From: Collimonas sp. OK412
Lineage (GTDB): Bacteria > Pseudomonadota > Gammaproteobacteria > Burkholderiales > Burkholderiaceae_D
Length of the DNA stretch: 64,000 nucleotides
Reading direction: 5' to 3'
NCBI RefSeq assembly: GCF_900112135.1
Contig: NZ_FOLC01000004.1
Span: 186,001 to 250,000, forward strand
In this document: positions 1-8,513 of the stretch, in pieces
Layout: the number at the start of each line of letters is the position of its first letter
Numbering within the stretch: position 1 is the stretch's first letter
Notes under the pieces: generated by a model
What the model was told of the DNA's origin: nothing
Database searches by the model: none
What the model saw: only the letters and a program-made list of their open reading frames with translations
Made by a program: the position numbers and the translations under genes

Positions 1-646
1 AGCCTTTTTTCCAGTAGCCGTCGAATTTGGTGACCTTCATGTAGTCAGTCTGTTTCCATTCGACGAACTTGAACGGCCCAGTTCCTACCGGGTGGAAGCC
101 GATGTCCTTGTTGCCGTACTGTTTCAGCGCGGCTGGCGAAATCATCGCGGCGGAAGAGTGCGCCAGGGTATTGATGAACGGCGAGAACGGCTCTTTCAGC
201 GTGATCTTGACTTCATAGTCGTTGACGATGTCGACCTTGGAAATGCGGTTGAACAGGTTGAAGCGCTTGAGCTTGTTTTCCGGGTTGATGACCCGCTCCA
301 GGCAAATCTTGACCGCATCCGCCTTGAAGTCGGTGCCGTCCTGGAACTTGACGCCCTTGCGCAGGCGGATGGTGTAGACCAGGCCGTCCTTGCTGACTTC
401 GTAACCGTCGGCCAGCACGTTGACCACCTTCAGGTCCTTGTCGAAACCGAACAAGCCTTGGTAGAACGACTTGATTGCCGCTTGCGACAGCGTGTCGTTG
501 CTGTCGTACGGATCCAGCGTGGTGAAGGTTGATGCGACCGCCAGCGTGACGTCCTTGGCGGCAAAAGCGTGGCCGGCGGCAAACTGGGCGGTCAATGCAA
601 CGGCGGTGCCAGCCAGCAGTTTTCCGAAATGTCGATTAGTGCGCAT
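1..646 (-). CDS. gsiB: GsiB-like periplasmic glutathione/peptide-binding protein (partial, C-terminus beyond window)
   Basis: Periplasmic solute-binding protein of a peptide-class ABC importer, family SBP_bac_5; glutathione is the likely ligand because gsiA and iaaA lie directly upstream, as in the E. coli iaaA-gsiABCD operon. 215 codons are visible. The ATG at 646 is preceded by AGGGGAG six bases upstream. A signal peptide of about 29 residues ends in GHAFA. The mature start runs [16 protein letters not shown], and later come [16 protein letters not shown] and [10 protein letters not shown], hallmarks of Dpp/Opp/Gsi binding proteins. The permease genes gsiC and gsiD would be expected beyond the left edge. 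The general peptide-transporter call is firm; glutathione specificity is inferred from context. Confidence 0.88.
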   Translation of the reverse strand, partial: MRTNRHFGKLLAGTAVALTAQFAAGHAFAAKDVTLAVASTFTTLDPYDSNDTLSQAAIKSFYQGLFGFDKDLKVVNVLADGYEVSKDGLVYTIRLRKGVKFQDGTDFKADAVKICLERVINPENKLKRFNLFNRISKVDIVNDYEVKITLKEPFSPFINTLAHSSAAMISPAALKQYGNKDIGFHPVGTGPFKFVEWKQTDYMKVTKFDGYWKKG

Positions 647-678
647 GTGCTACTCCCCTGGGTCAAAAAGTCATCGAA

Positions 679-755
679 GATAAACAAACAGATAAATAAG
701 CAGATCAATAAGCAGATAAGGCAGACAACAACGGTTAAGCGGTTAAACGGTTAAA
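679..755. repeat. Short tandem repeats in the gsiA-gsiB spacer
   Basis: Four imperfect 12-base copies (gataaataagca and variants) occupy 679-726. They are followed at once by three 8-base copies of cggttaa(a/g) at 732-755, the last of which overlaps the gsiA stop codon. The spacer is otherwise only about 104 bases and A/T-rich against its GC-rich surroundings. It could affect the relative expression of the abundant binding protein or be simple slippage expansion; the sequence does not decide. Confidence 0.75.
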
Positions 756-2652
756 AAGCAGCTGAAATCCGGTGAGTCGCGACAAAGTGTCCCGGTCCCA
801 CCTGTTTCAGCGGCTCGACCAGCGGCAAATCGCCGACATTGCGGATCGGGCTGGGAATTTCTTCCGGCAGCATCTCGCGCAGGCGATGACGCTGGTTCGG
901 ATCGGCGACCGGCACCGCCGCCATCAGTTTCTTGGTGTATGGATGCTGGGGATTTTCAAAGATCGCGCGGCGCGGGCCGATCTCGACGATCTGCCCCAGG
1001 TACATGACCGCAACCCGATGGCTGATGCGCTCCACCACAGCCATGTCGTGCGAAATGAAAATGAAGGAAATCCCCAATTCCCGCTGCAGGTCGAGCAGCA
1101 GGTTGACGATCTGGGCCTGGATCGAGACGTCCAGCGCCGACACCGATTCATCGGCGATCACGATCTTCGGGTTCAGCGCCAGTGCGCGGGCGATGCAGAT
1201 GCGCTGGCGCTGGCCGCCGGAAAATTCATGCGGATAACGCTGCGCATGTTCCGGCAGCAAGCCGACCCGTTCCAGCAGCGCCGCGACTTTTTCTTGCGCG
1301 CCTTCGGCCAGGCCGTGCACCAGCAGCGGCTCCATGATGGAATAGCCGACGGTCAGGCGCGGATCGAGCGAGGCGAACGGATCCTGGAAAATGAACTGGA
1401 TTTCGCGCCGCAGCGAACGCAGTTCCGAGCGCGGCAGCTTGGCCAGGTCGCGCCCGCCGAACTCGACGCTGCCGCTGGTGATGTCGACCAGCCGCAGCAG
1501 CGAGCGGCCGGTGGTCGATTTGCCGCAGCCGGATTCGCCTACCAACGCCAGCGTTTCGCCCGGATACAGGTCGAAGCTGATCTGCTCCACCGCATGCACG
1601 CGTTGCTTGACGCGGCTGAAGATGCCGCTCTTGACGTCGAAGCGGGTAGTCAGGTTGCGCACTTTCAGCAGGGGCTGCTGTTGCGGATCTGAACCTGGAA
1701 TGCTGCGCACCAGCTTGGCTTCCACTTCCATTTCAGGCGTGACGGGCGTGATGGCGGCGCCGGCGATGGCGATCCGCTGCGGCAGGTCGGTGCCATGCAT
1801 CGCACCCAGGCGCGGCACGGCCGCCAGCAGGGCGCGGGTGTAAGGATGCTGCGGCGCTTCAAAGATCGCATGCACATTGTTTTCTTCGACTTTTTCGCCG
1901 CGGCACATGACCACTACCCGGTCGGCGATCTCGGCCACCACGCCCATGTCGTGGGTGATGAAGATCACCGCCATCTGCATTTCATCCTGCAGCGCGCGTA
2001 TCAGTTGCAGGATCTGCGCCTGTATCGTCACGTCCAGCGCAGTGGTCGGCTCGTCGGCGATCAGCAGCGAGGGCTTGCAAGACAGGGCCATGGCGATCAT
2101 CACGCGTTGCCGCATGCCGCCCGACAGCTGGTGCGGATGGCGGTCCAGGATGCGCCGCGCTTCCGGGATGCGCACCGTTTCCAGCATGCGCAAGGCCTCG
2201 GCGCGCGCGGCAGCCATGCTCTTGCCTTGGTGCAGGCGTATCGATTCGGCGATCTGCTCGCCGACCGTGAACACCGGATTGAGCGACGTCATCGGCTCCT
2301 GGAAAATCATGGCGATTTCCGAACCGCGGATGTGGCGCATGGTGTGCTGGTCGGCGCTGGCCAGGTCTACCGTGCTGCCGTCGCGCCGCTGGAAATTCAT
2401 TTTGGCGCCAGTGATGCGGCCGCCGCCGTAGTCGATCAGGCGCATGATCGATTGCGACGACACCGACTTGCCCGAACCCGACTCGCCGACGATGGCCAGC
2501 GTTTCACCGGCGTCGATATGGAAGGACAGGTTGCGCACCGCTTCCACCTTGCGTTCGGAAGTGGTGAAGCCGACGCTCATTTGTTCTACCGTCAGCACTC
2601 GACGGCCGATCTGTCTGTTCATGGAATCGCTTCCTGTGGTTGGCTGCGTCAT
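751..2652 (-). CDS. gsiA: GsiA-like ABC transporter ATP-binding protein with two fused nucleotide-binding domains
   Basis: Cytoplasmic ATPase powering the peptide/glutathione importer. 633 residues hold two complete ABC cassettes in tandem. The first has Walker A GESGSGKS, signature LSGGMRQR and Walker B LLIADEP. The second, from about residue 330, has [16 protein letters not shown] and IVIADES. Each ends in the oligopeptide-transporter C-terminal extension (QHPYTRALL and QHPYTKKLM). Length and architecture match E. coli GsiA (about 620 residues), in which DppD- and DppF-like halves are fused. The ATG overlaps the iaaA stop codon by four bases (ATGA), so the two genes are translationally coupled. 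gsiB follows after a repeat-bearing spacer. Confidence 0.93.
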   Translation of the reverse strand: MTQPTTGSDSMNRQIGRRVLTVEQMSVGFTTSERKVEAVRNLSFHIDAGETLAIVGESGSGKSVSSQSIMRLIDYGGGRITGAKMNFQRRDGSTVDLASADQHTMRHIRGSEIAMIFQEPMTSLNPVFTVGEQIAESIRLHQGKSMAAARAEALRMLETVRIPEARRILDRHPHQLSGGMRQRVMIAMALSCKPSLLIADEPTTALDVTIQAQILQLIRALQDEMQMAVIFITHDMGVVAEIADRVVVMCRGEKVEENNVHAIFEAPQHPYTRALLAAVPRLGAMHGTDLPQRIAIAGAAITPVTPEMEVEAKLVRSIPGSDPQQQPLLKVRNLTTRFDVKSGIFSRVKQRVHAVEQISFDLYPGETLALVGESGCGKSTTGRSLLRLVDITSGSVEFGGRDLAKLPRSELRSLRREIQFIFQDPFASLDPRLTVGYSIMEPLLVHGLAEGAQEKVAALLERVGLLPEHAQRYPHEFSGGQRQRICIARALALNPKIVIADESVSALDVSIQAQIVNLLLDLQRELGISFIFISHDMAVVERISHRVAVMYLGQIVEIGPRRAIFENPQHPYTKKLMAAVPVADPNQRHRLREMLPEEIPSPIRNVGDLPLVEPLKQVGPGHFVATHRISAAF

Positions 2653-3650
2653 TTGTAGATCGCCGTTACCGGCGCCGCGCCGACCTTGGCGTAACCGCGA
2701 TACATGCCTTCGGTATTGAACGGCAATGCCAGGTTGCCTTGGGCGTCGATGGCGATCAGGCCGCCACGGCCTTTATACCGCGGCAGCAGGTCCATCACCA
2801 CCTGCTCGGCGGCGTCCGCCAGGGATTGCCCGGCATATTCCATGCGCGCCGAAATATCGTAGGCCGCCACCGTGCGCATGAACGCTTCGCCGGTGCCGGT
2901 GGCGGAAACCGCCACGGTGCGGTTGTTGGCGTAGCAGCCGGCGCCGACCAGGGGCGAGTCGCCGACCCGGCCGACACGCTTGTTGGTGATGCCGCCGGTC
3001 GAAGTGGCCGCCGCCAGGTTGCCGTGCATGTCGACCGCGACGGCGCCCACCGTGCCGAACTTGTTGTCGGGATCGATGGGCGCGATGGGTGTTGTAAATT
3101 CGGCGGCCGCCTTGCTGGTGGCGTCGTGGTCGAGCAGCAGCATGCCTTCCTGGTCGCGCGCGCGCAGCCATTGGGCATGGCGGGCTTCGGTATGGAAGTA
3201 GTCCGGCTCCACCAGTTCTACGCCGTGCTGGGCGACGAAGGCTTCGGCGCCGGTTCCCACCAGCAGGATGTGTTCGCTATGTTCCATCACCGCACGCGCG
3301 CCCAGTATCGGATTGCGCACATGGCCGACGTTGGCGATGGCGCCTGCATCCAGCGTGGCGCCGTCCATGATCGCCGCATCCAGTTCATGGGTGCCGGCAT
3401 GGGTGTAGACCGCGCCTTTGCCGGCGTTGAACAGCGGACAGTCTTCCAGCATGCTGACGGCGCAGGCGACGGCGTCCAGCGCGCTGCCGCCGGCAGCCAG
3501 GATTTTTTGTCCGGCGCTGAGGATTTCCGCCAGGGCGTCGTGATAAGCCTGTTCCTGCGCGGTGTTCATGGCGCTGCGCAAGATGGTGCCGGCGCCGCCG
3601 TGGATGGCGATGGTGGCGATGTCGCCGGGAATGGTCGTACTGTTGTTCAC
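2649..3650 (-). CDS. iaaA: Isoaspartyl peptidase / L-asparaginase (Ntn-hydrolase)
   Basis: Autocatalytically cleaved threonine hydrolase that removes beta-aspartyl residues from dipeptides and hydrolyses asparagine. The N-terminal [10 protein letters not shown] motif is present, and the precursor cleavage site with its nucleophilic Thr lies in [11 protein letters not shown], followed by the conserved [18 protein letters not shown] chose the GTG at 3650, which begins one base after the regulator's stop codon and gives 333 residues, close to the family's usual 310-330. A longer frame back to 3716 would overlap the regulator by 22 codons. Together with gsiA and gsiB this suggests uptake and breakdown of small peptides. 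Confidence 0.92.
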   Translation of the reverse strand: MNNSTTIPGDIATIAIHGGAGTILRSAMNTAQEQAYHDALAEILSAGQKILAAGGSALDAVACAVSMLEDCPLFNAGKGAVYTHAGTHELDAAIMDGATLDAGAIANVGHVRNPILGARAVMEHSEHILLVGTGAEAFVAQHGVELVEPDYFHTEARHAQWLRARDQEGMLLLDHDATSKAAAEFTTPIAPIDPDNKFGTVGAVAVDMHGNLAAATSTGGITNKRVGRVGDSPLVGAGCYANNRTVAVSATGTGEAFMRTVAAYDISARMEYAGQSLADAAEQVVMDLLPRYKGRGGLIAIDAQGNLALPFNTEGMYRGYAKVGAAPVTAIYK

Positions 3651-3651
3651 G

Positions 3652-4602
3652 TTATTTCGCTTTCGCTGCGGATTTTTTGGAAACGGGTTTGCCAGCCTTG
3701 TCGGGTGTGCGGCCATCCGGATGATGCAGCCAGGGCAGCACGGCTTCAGTCATCTTCGAGGCGGCATGCACCGAACGGTTGGCGCGGTGGGCGACGGCGT
3801 CGCATACCGCCTGGATCAGGGCCAGCGCGGCCGCATCCGAAGTCGGCGACAGCAGCCGCTCGGTCTGTGCGTACAGCGTGACGTCAGCCAGCGGCACCAG
3901 CGGCGAAGTCGGCGCATCGGTGAGCGCCAGCACCGGCGCCGCGCGCTCCTTGGCGCGGCCGGCCAGTGTCACGGTATCGGTGACGTAGCGCGGGAAGGCG
4001 AGGGCGATCACCAGGTCGCGCTGGTCCAGCTTGAAGAATTGGCGCGCAGCCTGCGAAGGGCCGCCAGGGCCCGCCACCGACAGCACCGTGCGGCAATACG
4101 GCTCCAGCGCATGCGCCATGATGCCGGCCAAAAAGGCGCTGGCGCCGAAGCCGAGGATGAAGATCCGGTCAGCGTTGATAATCATGCTAACGGCCCGGTC
4201 GCAATGCGCCGGCGACAAGGCGCGCTGGGTAGCTTCCAGGTTTTGCATGTCGGCCCTCAGTGCGGCAGCCATGATTTCGGCGCTGCTGGCGGGGCGCAGC
4301 ACCTGGTCGCGCAGTTTTTCCACCGGCGCCAGCGACGAGGCGAAATCCAGGACCAGCGCCGCGCGGAATGCCGGGTAGCCGTCGAAGCCCAAGGCATGGG
4401 CGAAACGGTTGGCCGTCGCCAGCGAAACGCCGACTGCGTCCGCCAGTTCGTCGATGGTCATGGTGGCGGTATGGAACACGTTCGCCAGCACATAATCGGC
4501 GGCCTTGCGGTGTGCTTTCGACAGTTCTGGATAGGCTTTGCCTATGCGCGCTGCGACTGCGCTTTCGCGTTGCCATGCCGTGATTGCGGAATGTTGCACC
4601 AT
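3652..4602 (-). CDS. MurR/RpiR family transcriptional regulator
   Basis: DNA-binding regulator of 316 residues and first gene of the iaaA-gsi operon. Residues 1-80 form the RpiR helix-turn-helix (MTIDELADAVGVSLATANRF). Residues about 130-260 form a SIS domain that normally binds phosphosugars or similar effectors (ADRIFILGFGASAFLAGIMA). The ATG at 4602 has the ribosome binding site AAGGGG. The C-terminus ends in a Lys/Ala-rich tail (KKSAAKAK). Because it is cotranscribed with a peptide-uptake operon, it probably controls that operon and itself; a near-perfect palindrome lies 30 bases upstream at 4632-4647. The effector is unknown. Confidence 0.88.
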   Translation of the reverse strand: MVQHSAITAWQRESAVAARIGKAYPELSKAHRKAADYVLANVFHTATMTIDELADAVGVSLATANRFAHALGFDGYPAFRAALVLDFASSLAPVEKLRDQVLRPASSAEIMAAALRADMQNLEATQRALSPAHCDRAVSMIINADRIFILGFGASAFLAGIMAHALEPYCRTVLSVAGPGGPSQAARQFFKLDQRDLVIALAFPRYVTDTVTLAGRAKERAAPVLALTDAPTSPLVPLADVTLYAQTERLLSPTSDAAALALIQAVCDAVAHRANRSVHAASKMTEAVLPWLHHPDGRTPDKAGKPVSKKSAAKAK

Positions 4603-4631
4603 CTGCCCCTTGGATTGATTTTTATAATTTG

Positions 4632-4647
4632 TGTAAATATATTTTCA
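4632..4647. promoter_or_regulatory. Candidate RpiR operator palindrome
   Basis: TGTAAATATATTTTCA is a 16-base dyad with one mismatched pair, located 30 bases before the regulator's start codon in the A/T-rich divergent spacer shared with the cupin gene. RpiR-family sites are often dyads of the GAAA...TTTC type, so autoregulation is plausible. It could also be chance within A/T-rich DNA. Confidence 0.45.
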
Positions 4648-4887
4648 TTTTCATCGCAAGTAAAGGAAATTTATTTTCTTTTTTGAGGTGTGTATTTTGT
4701 GCCATCGGATATGCGCGCAACTGGTGCGCGGATGGCTTGGAAATGCGGCTTTGCACCATTTTTGCCGGGTGATTGTCCGCAACGGTGCATGGAGAAACCG
4801 GGGAGGAATTACGGCGGAACGTAGTTGCGTGTATTCTGCTGGGCAGGCGCAAAGCGCAGTTCATGACGCCGCCATAACGGAGAAAAA

Positions 4888-5391
4888 ATGAGTGAAAACG
4901 CAGAGAGTTTGAGCCGCCGGCTGATCCGCAACTTCAATGACGTGCCGCTGGAGCATCAGGTGCGCGAGCCTTTGTACGACACGCTGTGCGCGCGCCTGGC
5001 CACCGGCAGCGCGGCCCGCAAGCTGGGCGCCAGCGTGGATATCGTCGCCCCCGGCAAGATATCCTGCCCGTATCATTTTCATTACGCGCAGGAAGAGATG
5101 TTTATCATCCTGGAGGGCAGCGGCACGCTGCGGGTGGCGGGGGAAATGCTGCCGCTGCGCAGCGGCGATGTGATCTTCATTCCGCCCGGCCCGGAATATC
5201 CGCACCAGCTTGTGAATACTTCAGACCAGCCGCTGAAGTATCTTTCAATCAGCACCAAGGAGCAGCCCGAGGTCTGCGAATATCCCGATTCCGGCAAGTT
5301 CCTGGCGATGGCCGAGGCCGGAGGTGAAAGGGTTTTCGACGTGATCCAGCGCAAATCGAATGACCTGGATTACTGGGAAGGCGAGCCTTAA
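4888..5391 (+). CDS. Cupin-domain protein
   Basis: Small single-domain cupin of 167 residues. The two metal-binding motifs are visible: CPYHFHYAQEEMFIILEGSGTL (motif 1, with two His and a Glu) and DVIFIPPGPEYPHQLVNTS (motif 2, with the last His). This fits proteins of the ManC/polyketide-cyclase-like cupin group that bind sugars or small organic ligands; the substrate is not recognisable. ATG at 4888 has GGAG eight bases upstream. It stands alone, divergent from the RpiR regulator and convergent with the symporter gene. The C-terminus (DVIQRKSNDLDYWEGE) resembles cupins annotated only as hypothetical. Confidence 0.85.
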   Translation: MSENAESLSRRLIRNFNDVPLEHQVREPLYDTLCARLATGSAARKLGASVDIVAPGKISCPYHFHYAQEEMFIILEGSGTLRVAGEMLPLRSGDVIFIPPGPEYPHQLVNTSDQPLKYLSISTKEQPEVCEYPDSGKFLAMAEAGGERVFDVIQRKSNDLDYWEGEP

Positions 5392-5399
5392 GGAAAACA

Positions 5400-5430
5400 G
5401 CCGGGAGGGCGCACAGCCTGCCCGCCCGGC
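5400..5430. terminator. Stem-loop between convergent genes
   Basis: GCCGGGAGGGC and GCCCGCCCGGC form a GC-rich hairpin with a single offset and a 9-base loop, sitting between the stops of the cupin gene and the symporter gene. No clear T-run follows on either strand, so it is a weak or factor-assisted bidirectional terminator at best. Confidence 0.5.
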
Positions 5431-5436
5431 GCAGGA

Positions 5437-6714
5437 TCAGGCAGCCGCGTTGCTGTTCTGGTCGAGGCCGACATCGCTGTTGGCCGCATTGTAGATTTCC
5501 AGGTCCAGCAAGCCTTCTTCCTTCGCCACCAGCACCGGCACCAGCATCTGTCCGGTGACGTTGGTCATGGTGCGCATCATGTCGAGGATGCGGTCGATGG
5601 CGACCAGGTAGCCGATGCCTTCCAGCGGCAGGCCGGCCGAACTCAGCACCAGCGTCACCATCACGATTGCGGTGCCGGGTACGCCGGCGGTGCCGAACGA
5701 ACCGAGCACCGAAGCCAGCATGATGATGAAATACTGCGACAGGTCCAGGTGCAGGCCGAAATACTGGGCCACGAAAATCGACGCGATCGCCGGGTAGATG
5801 GCGCCGCAGCCGTCCATCTTGATGCTGGCGCCGAGCGGCACTGCGAACGCGGCATATTCCTGTTTCACGCCGAGGTTATGCACCACGCTGCGCAGGGCGA
5901 TAGGCATGGAAGCAAAACTCGATGAGCTGGTGAAGGCTACCTGCATGGCCGGGAAGGCGCCGCGGAAAAAGCGGATCGGGTTGAGGCGGTGCGTGAGCAG
6001 CAGGCCGCCGTACACCACCACGATGTGCAGCGCGCAGGCGATGTACAAGGTGAAGACGAAGTTCCCCAGCGGCAGCAGGCGTTCGAAACCGTAGGAGCCG
6101 ACCAGCGCGGCGATCAGGCCGAAGGTGCCGAGCGGCGTCATTTCCAATACAAAACGGGTGATCTGGATCATGGCGCTGCTGGCTTCGCCCATCAATTCGC
6201 GCACTTGCTTGACCTTGTCGCCCAGCTTGACCAGCGCCATGCCGAGCAGCGCGGCGAAGAAAATCACTTGCAGGATCTTGCCTTCGGTCAGCGCCTTGAA
6301 CGGGTTCGACGGCACCACGTCGAGCAGCACCTGGATCGGCGTCGGCACTTCACGCACGGTGTAGTCGGCGGCAATCGCGAGCTGGCCCAGGTTCTGGCCG
6401 GGATTGGTGAAATTGGCGACCAGCAGGCCGACGCCGACCGCCAGCACCGCGGTGATGGCGAACCAGAGGAAGGTCTTGCCGCCCAGTGCCGCGACGCTCT
6501 TCATGCCATGCAGGCTTGAAATGCTGTTGGTGACGGCAAAGAAAACCAGCGGCACGGCGATCATCTTGATCAGCGTGACATACAGCTTGCCGAGCGGGCC
6601 GAACCAGGTTTCGGCAGGGGCGCCAACCAGCCAGCCGGCCAGTGCGCCCAGCACGAAGCCGCCCAGTACACGTTGCCAAAAGGGGATGCGGAACCAGAAA
6701 GAAAAAATGTTCAT
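5437..6714 (-). CDS. Dicarboxylate/amino acid:cation symporter (DAACS family)
   Basis: Secondary transporter of the GltP/DctA family, inner membrane, 425 residues with eight transmembrane helices and two re-entrant hairpins expected. The serine-rich hairpin motif is SSSSFASMPI, and the second hairpin has GVPGTAIVMVTLVLSSAGLP. The usual NMDGT substrate/cation motif is replaced by KMDGCGAIYPA, so ion coupling or substrate may differ from GltP. I chose the ATG at 6714, which starts the canonical amphipathic N-terminus FWFRIPFWQRVLGG; an upstream ATG at 6762 would add 16 atypical residues. Single gene. Substrate unknown (C4-dicarboxylate, glutamate or a related acid). Confidence 0.88.
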   Translation of the reverse strand: MNIFSFWFRIPFWQRVLGGFVLGALAGWLVGAPAETWFGPLGKLYVTLIKMIAVPLVFFAVTNSISSLHGMKSVAALGGKTFLWFAITAVLAVGVGLLVANFTNPGQNLGQLAIAADYTVREVPTPIQVLLDVVPSNPFKALTEGKILQVIFFAALLGMALVKLGDKVKQVRELMGEASSAMIQITRFVLEMTPLGTFGLIAALVGSYGFERLLPLGNFVFTLYIACALHIVVVYGGLLLTHRLNPIRFFRGAFPAMQVAFTSSSSFASMPIALRSVVHNLGVKQEYAAFAVPLGASIKMDGCGAIYPAIASIFVAQYFGLHLDLSQYFIIMLASVLGSFGTAGVPGTAIVMVTLVLSSAGLPLEGIGYLVAIDRILDMMRTMTNVTGQMLVPVLVAKEEGLLDLEIYNAANSDVGLDQNSNAAA

Positions 6715-6957
6715 AGAGTGATCAGGGAATAAGTATGTGTCTTGCCGTAAAGCGAGAGGCAAGAGCGTGGCAAGCCCGAGAAGGCGCGTAAACCGGATGA
6801 CCCGAGAGTATCGGGGCTGGCCGCACGTGCGTCCAATATTTTTTTGCTCTATCGATATGTTTCGTTGTTATGTTGATATCGAAGCCGCATAAATAAGAAA
6901 GACGGTGAGTGGGCACATCTTGCCTACGCATTACGTCGAAAGAAATAGCAGACCTGA

Positions 6958-8046
6958 TTAGCCGAAACACACCGAATAAACCGGCGGCATGGAGTTGGAA
7001 ATGGTCTGCCAGCTGTCGCCGCTGTTTTCCGACAGCCAGACATTGCCGGTAGTCGAGGCCATCAGCAGGGTGCGTCCGTCATCCGCCACAGCCAGGCCAT
7101 GGCGATAGATCAGGTCGTAGCAGTGCTGCTGCGGCAGGCCGTTGCGCAAGGCGGTGAAGGACTTGCCACCGTCGGTGGTGCGTGTGACCGCCAGGGCGGC
7201 ATCCGAAGGGATGCGTGTCTGGTCAGCCTGCGCCGGGGCAAACCAGGCGGTATTGCCGTCGCCTGGATGCACGGCCACGGCGAAACCGAAATTCGACAAA
7301 GGCGCGGTGCTGACTTCCTGCCAGTCTGCGCCAAAGTTGCTGGAGCGCCAGATGCCATTGTGATGCTGGCACCAAAGCTGATCGGGGGTATCCCTGGCTC
7401 CTGCAATCCGATGCGGATCTTGAATATTCTGATCGTCGACGCGCTCCGGCGGCATGTAGCTGGCGCTCATGCCTTTTGCGCTCAAGCGCCAGTTGTCGCC
7501 GCCGTCATGTGTAACCCAGGAGCCGCCGCAGGAAATGCCGACCAGGACATGGCGGCTGTCGCGCGGGTCGACGCAAATGCTGTGAATTCCCGGAACGTCG
7601 TAGCCGCCGCCGAACCATTCCCTGCGCTCGGGCGCATCCCACAGGGAACTTACGAGTGCCCACGATTCGCCGCGGTCGCTGGAACGGAACAAGCCGCCCG
7701 GCAAGGTGCCGGCCCAGATGGCGCCGGGCTGGTCGGCGCCGCCGCAAGCGAGCGACCAGATGAATTTCACGCTCCAGTCGACCGGATCGCTTGCGTCTTC
7801 GGGCTTGAGGGGATAAGCCGGCGCGGCAATTTCAGTCCAGTGCTCCGCCCCGGCATCCTTGCGATGCAGCTTTACACCGAAATGGCCAAGGTTCAGCGCG
7901 GCGTAGAGTGCGCCGTCGCGCGGGTCCGCCAGCACCATGGAAACCGGTTCGCCGAGAAAGGCAATTGGGCCCAGGGCCCAGCGGCCATCTTGCTTTTGCA
8001 GTGAAAATAATCCTTTGCGGCTTGCGATCCAGGCGCGGTCATTCAT
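6958..8046 (-). CDS. BNR/WD40/YVTN-repeat beta-propeller protein
   Basis: Predicted cytoplasmic beta-propeller of 362 residues without a signal peptide. Recurrent Asp-box/BNR motifs are visible: SSDRGESWALVSS, THDGGDNWRLS, SSNFGADWQEV, TTDGGKSFTAL and SENSGDSWQTI, about five blades. The fold is shared by sialidases, Vps10 domains and Ycf48-type assembly factors; no catalytic assignment is possible. The ATG at 8046 has a strong ribosome binding site (GGAGG, six bases away) formed by the last two codons of the upstream MoaD-like gene, so the two proteins are very likely produced together and may interact. Confidence 0.82.
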   Translation of the reverse strand: MNDRAWIASRKGLFSLQKQDGRWALGPIAFLGEPVSMVLADPRDGALYAALNLGHFGVKLHRKDAGAEHWTEIAAPAYPLKPEDASDPVDWSVKFIWSLACGGADQPGAIWAGTLPGGLFRSSDRGESWALVSSLWDAPERREWFGGGYDVPGIHSICVDPRDSRHVLVGISCGGSWVTHDGGDNWRLSAKGMSASYMPPERVDDQNIQDPHRIAGARDTPDQLWCQHHNGIWRSSNFGADWQEVSTAPLSNFGFAVAVHPGDGNTAWFAPAQADQTRIPSDAALAVTRTTDGGKSFTALRNGLPQQHCYDLIYRHGLAVADDGRTLLMASTTGNVWLSENSGDSWQTISNSMPPVYSVCFG

Positions 8047-8048
8047 GG

Positions 8049-8318
8049 TCAACCTCCGGAGAGAGCTTGCAGAACGTGCACCTTGCTGTGCGCCGCCAGC
8101 GGCGCGTTCAGATGCACATGGTCGCGTACGGTATGGCCGTCGATGAAAATCGCGACATTCGGCCGCAGGCTGCCTTGTTCATCGAGCAGATAAGAGCGCA
8201 AACGCGGGTTGGATGCGAATGCTGTTTCCAGCCCTGCGCGCAAGGTGAGGGCGTCGGTGTGGATTTCCGGCGCGGAAATGAAGCGGGCAAGTTGCGGTGT
8301 AAAAATGAGTGTCGCCAT
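8049..8318 (-). CDS. MoaD/ThiS-family ubiquitin-like sulfur-carrier-type protein
   Basis: 89-residue beta-grasp protein ending in LSGG, the free C-terminal Gly-Gly that E1-like enzymes adenylate and thiocarboxylate in MoaD, ThiS and CysO. The mid-region LRPNVAIFIDGHTVR and the preceding long loop also fit MoaD (the NVFVNG-type strand). No moaE, thiG, moeB or cysM homologue lies nearby, so it is not the standard molybdopterin or thiamine carrier of a local operon. It is followed directly by a BNR-repeat gene (next start three bases beyond its stop). ATG at 8318 is preceded by GGGGA. Function unknown; sulfur carrier or protein modifier are the options. Confidence 0.82.
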   Translation of the reverse strand: MATLIFTPQLARFISAPEIHTDALTLRAGLETAFASNPRLRSYLLDEQGSLRPNVAIFIDGHTVRDHVHLNAPLAAHSKVHVLQALSGG

Positions 8319-8475
8319 GGATAATCCCCATCGGTCACCAGAACTGTTGAATCGCAGCCACAGTCATATTGCACTTACTGTCGCTACTATAAATCGATAC
8401 TGTATTTTTTTGCGATGCTTAGGTGATAACTGCCGCTGAGGAGCAAGGCAACGGTTTGATTTTTATTATTTTCAC

Positions 8476-8481
8476 TATAAT
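8476..8481 (+). promoter_or_regulatory. Candidate -10 element of the MocR gene
   Basis: A perfect TATAAT lies about 33 bases upstream of the TTG start at 8514. It would give a leader of roughly 25 bases, which supports a start at or after 8514. No convincing -35 box is seen at 16-18 bases, so an activator may be needed. Confidence 0.45.
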
Positions 8482-8513
8482 GAGCCCATCCTTGGCCTCT
8501 GTCACCGTCCGGT

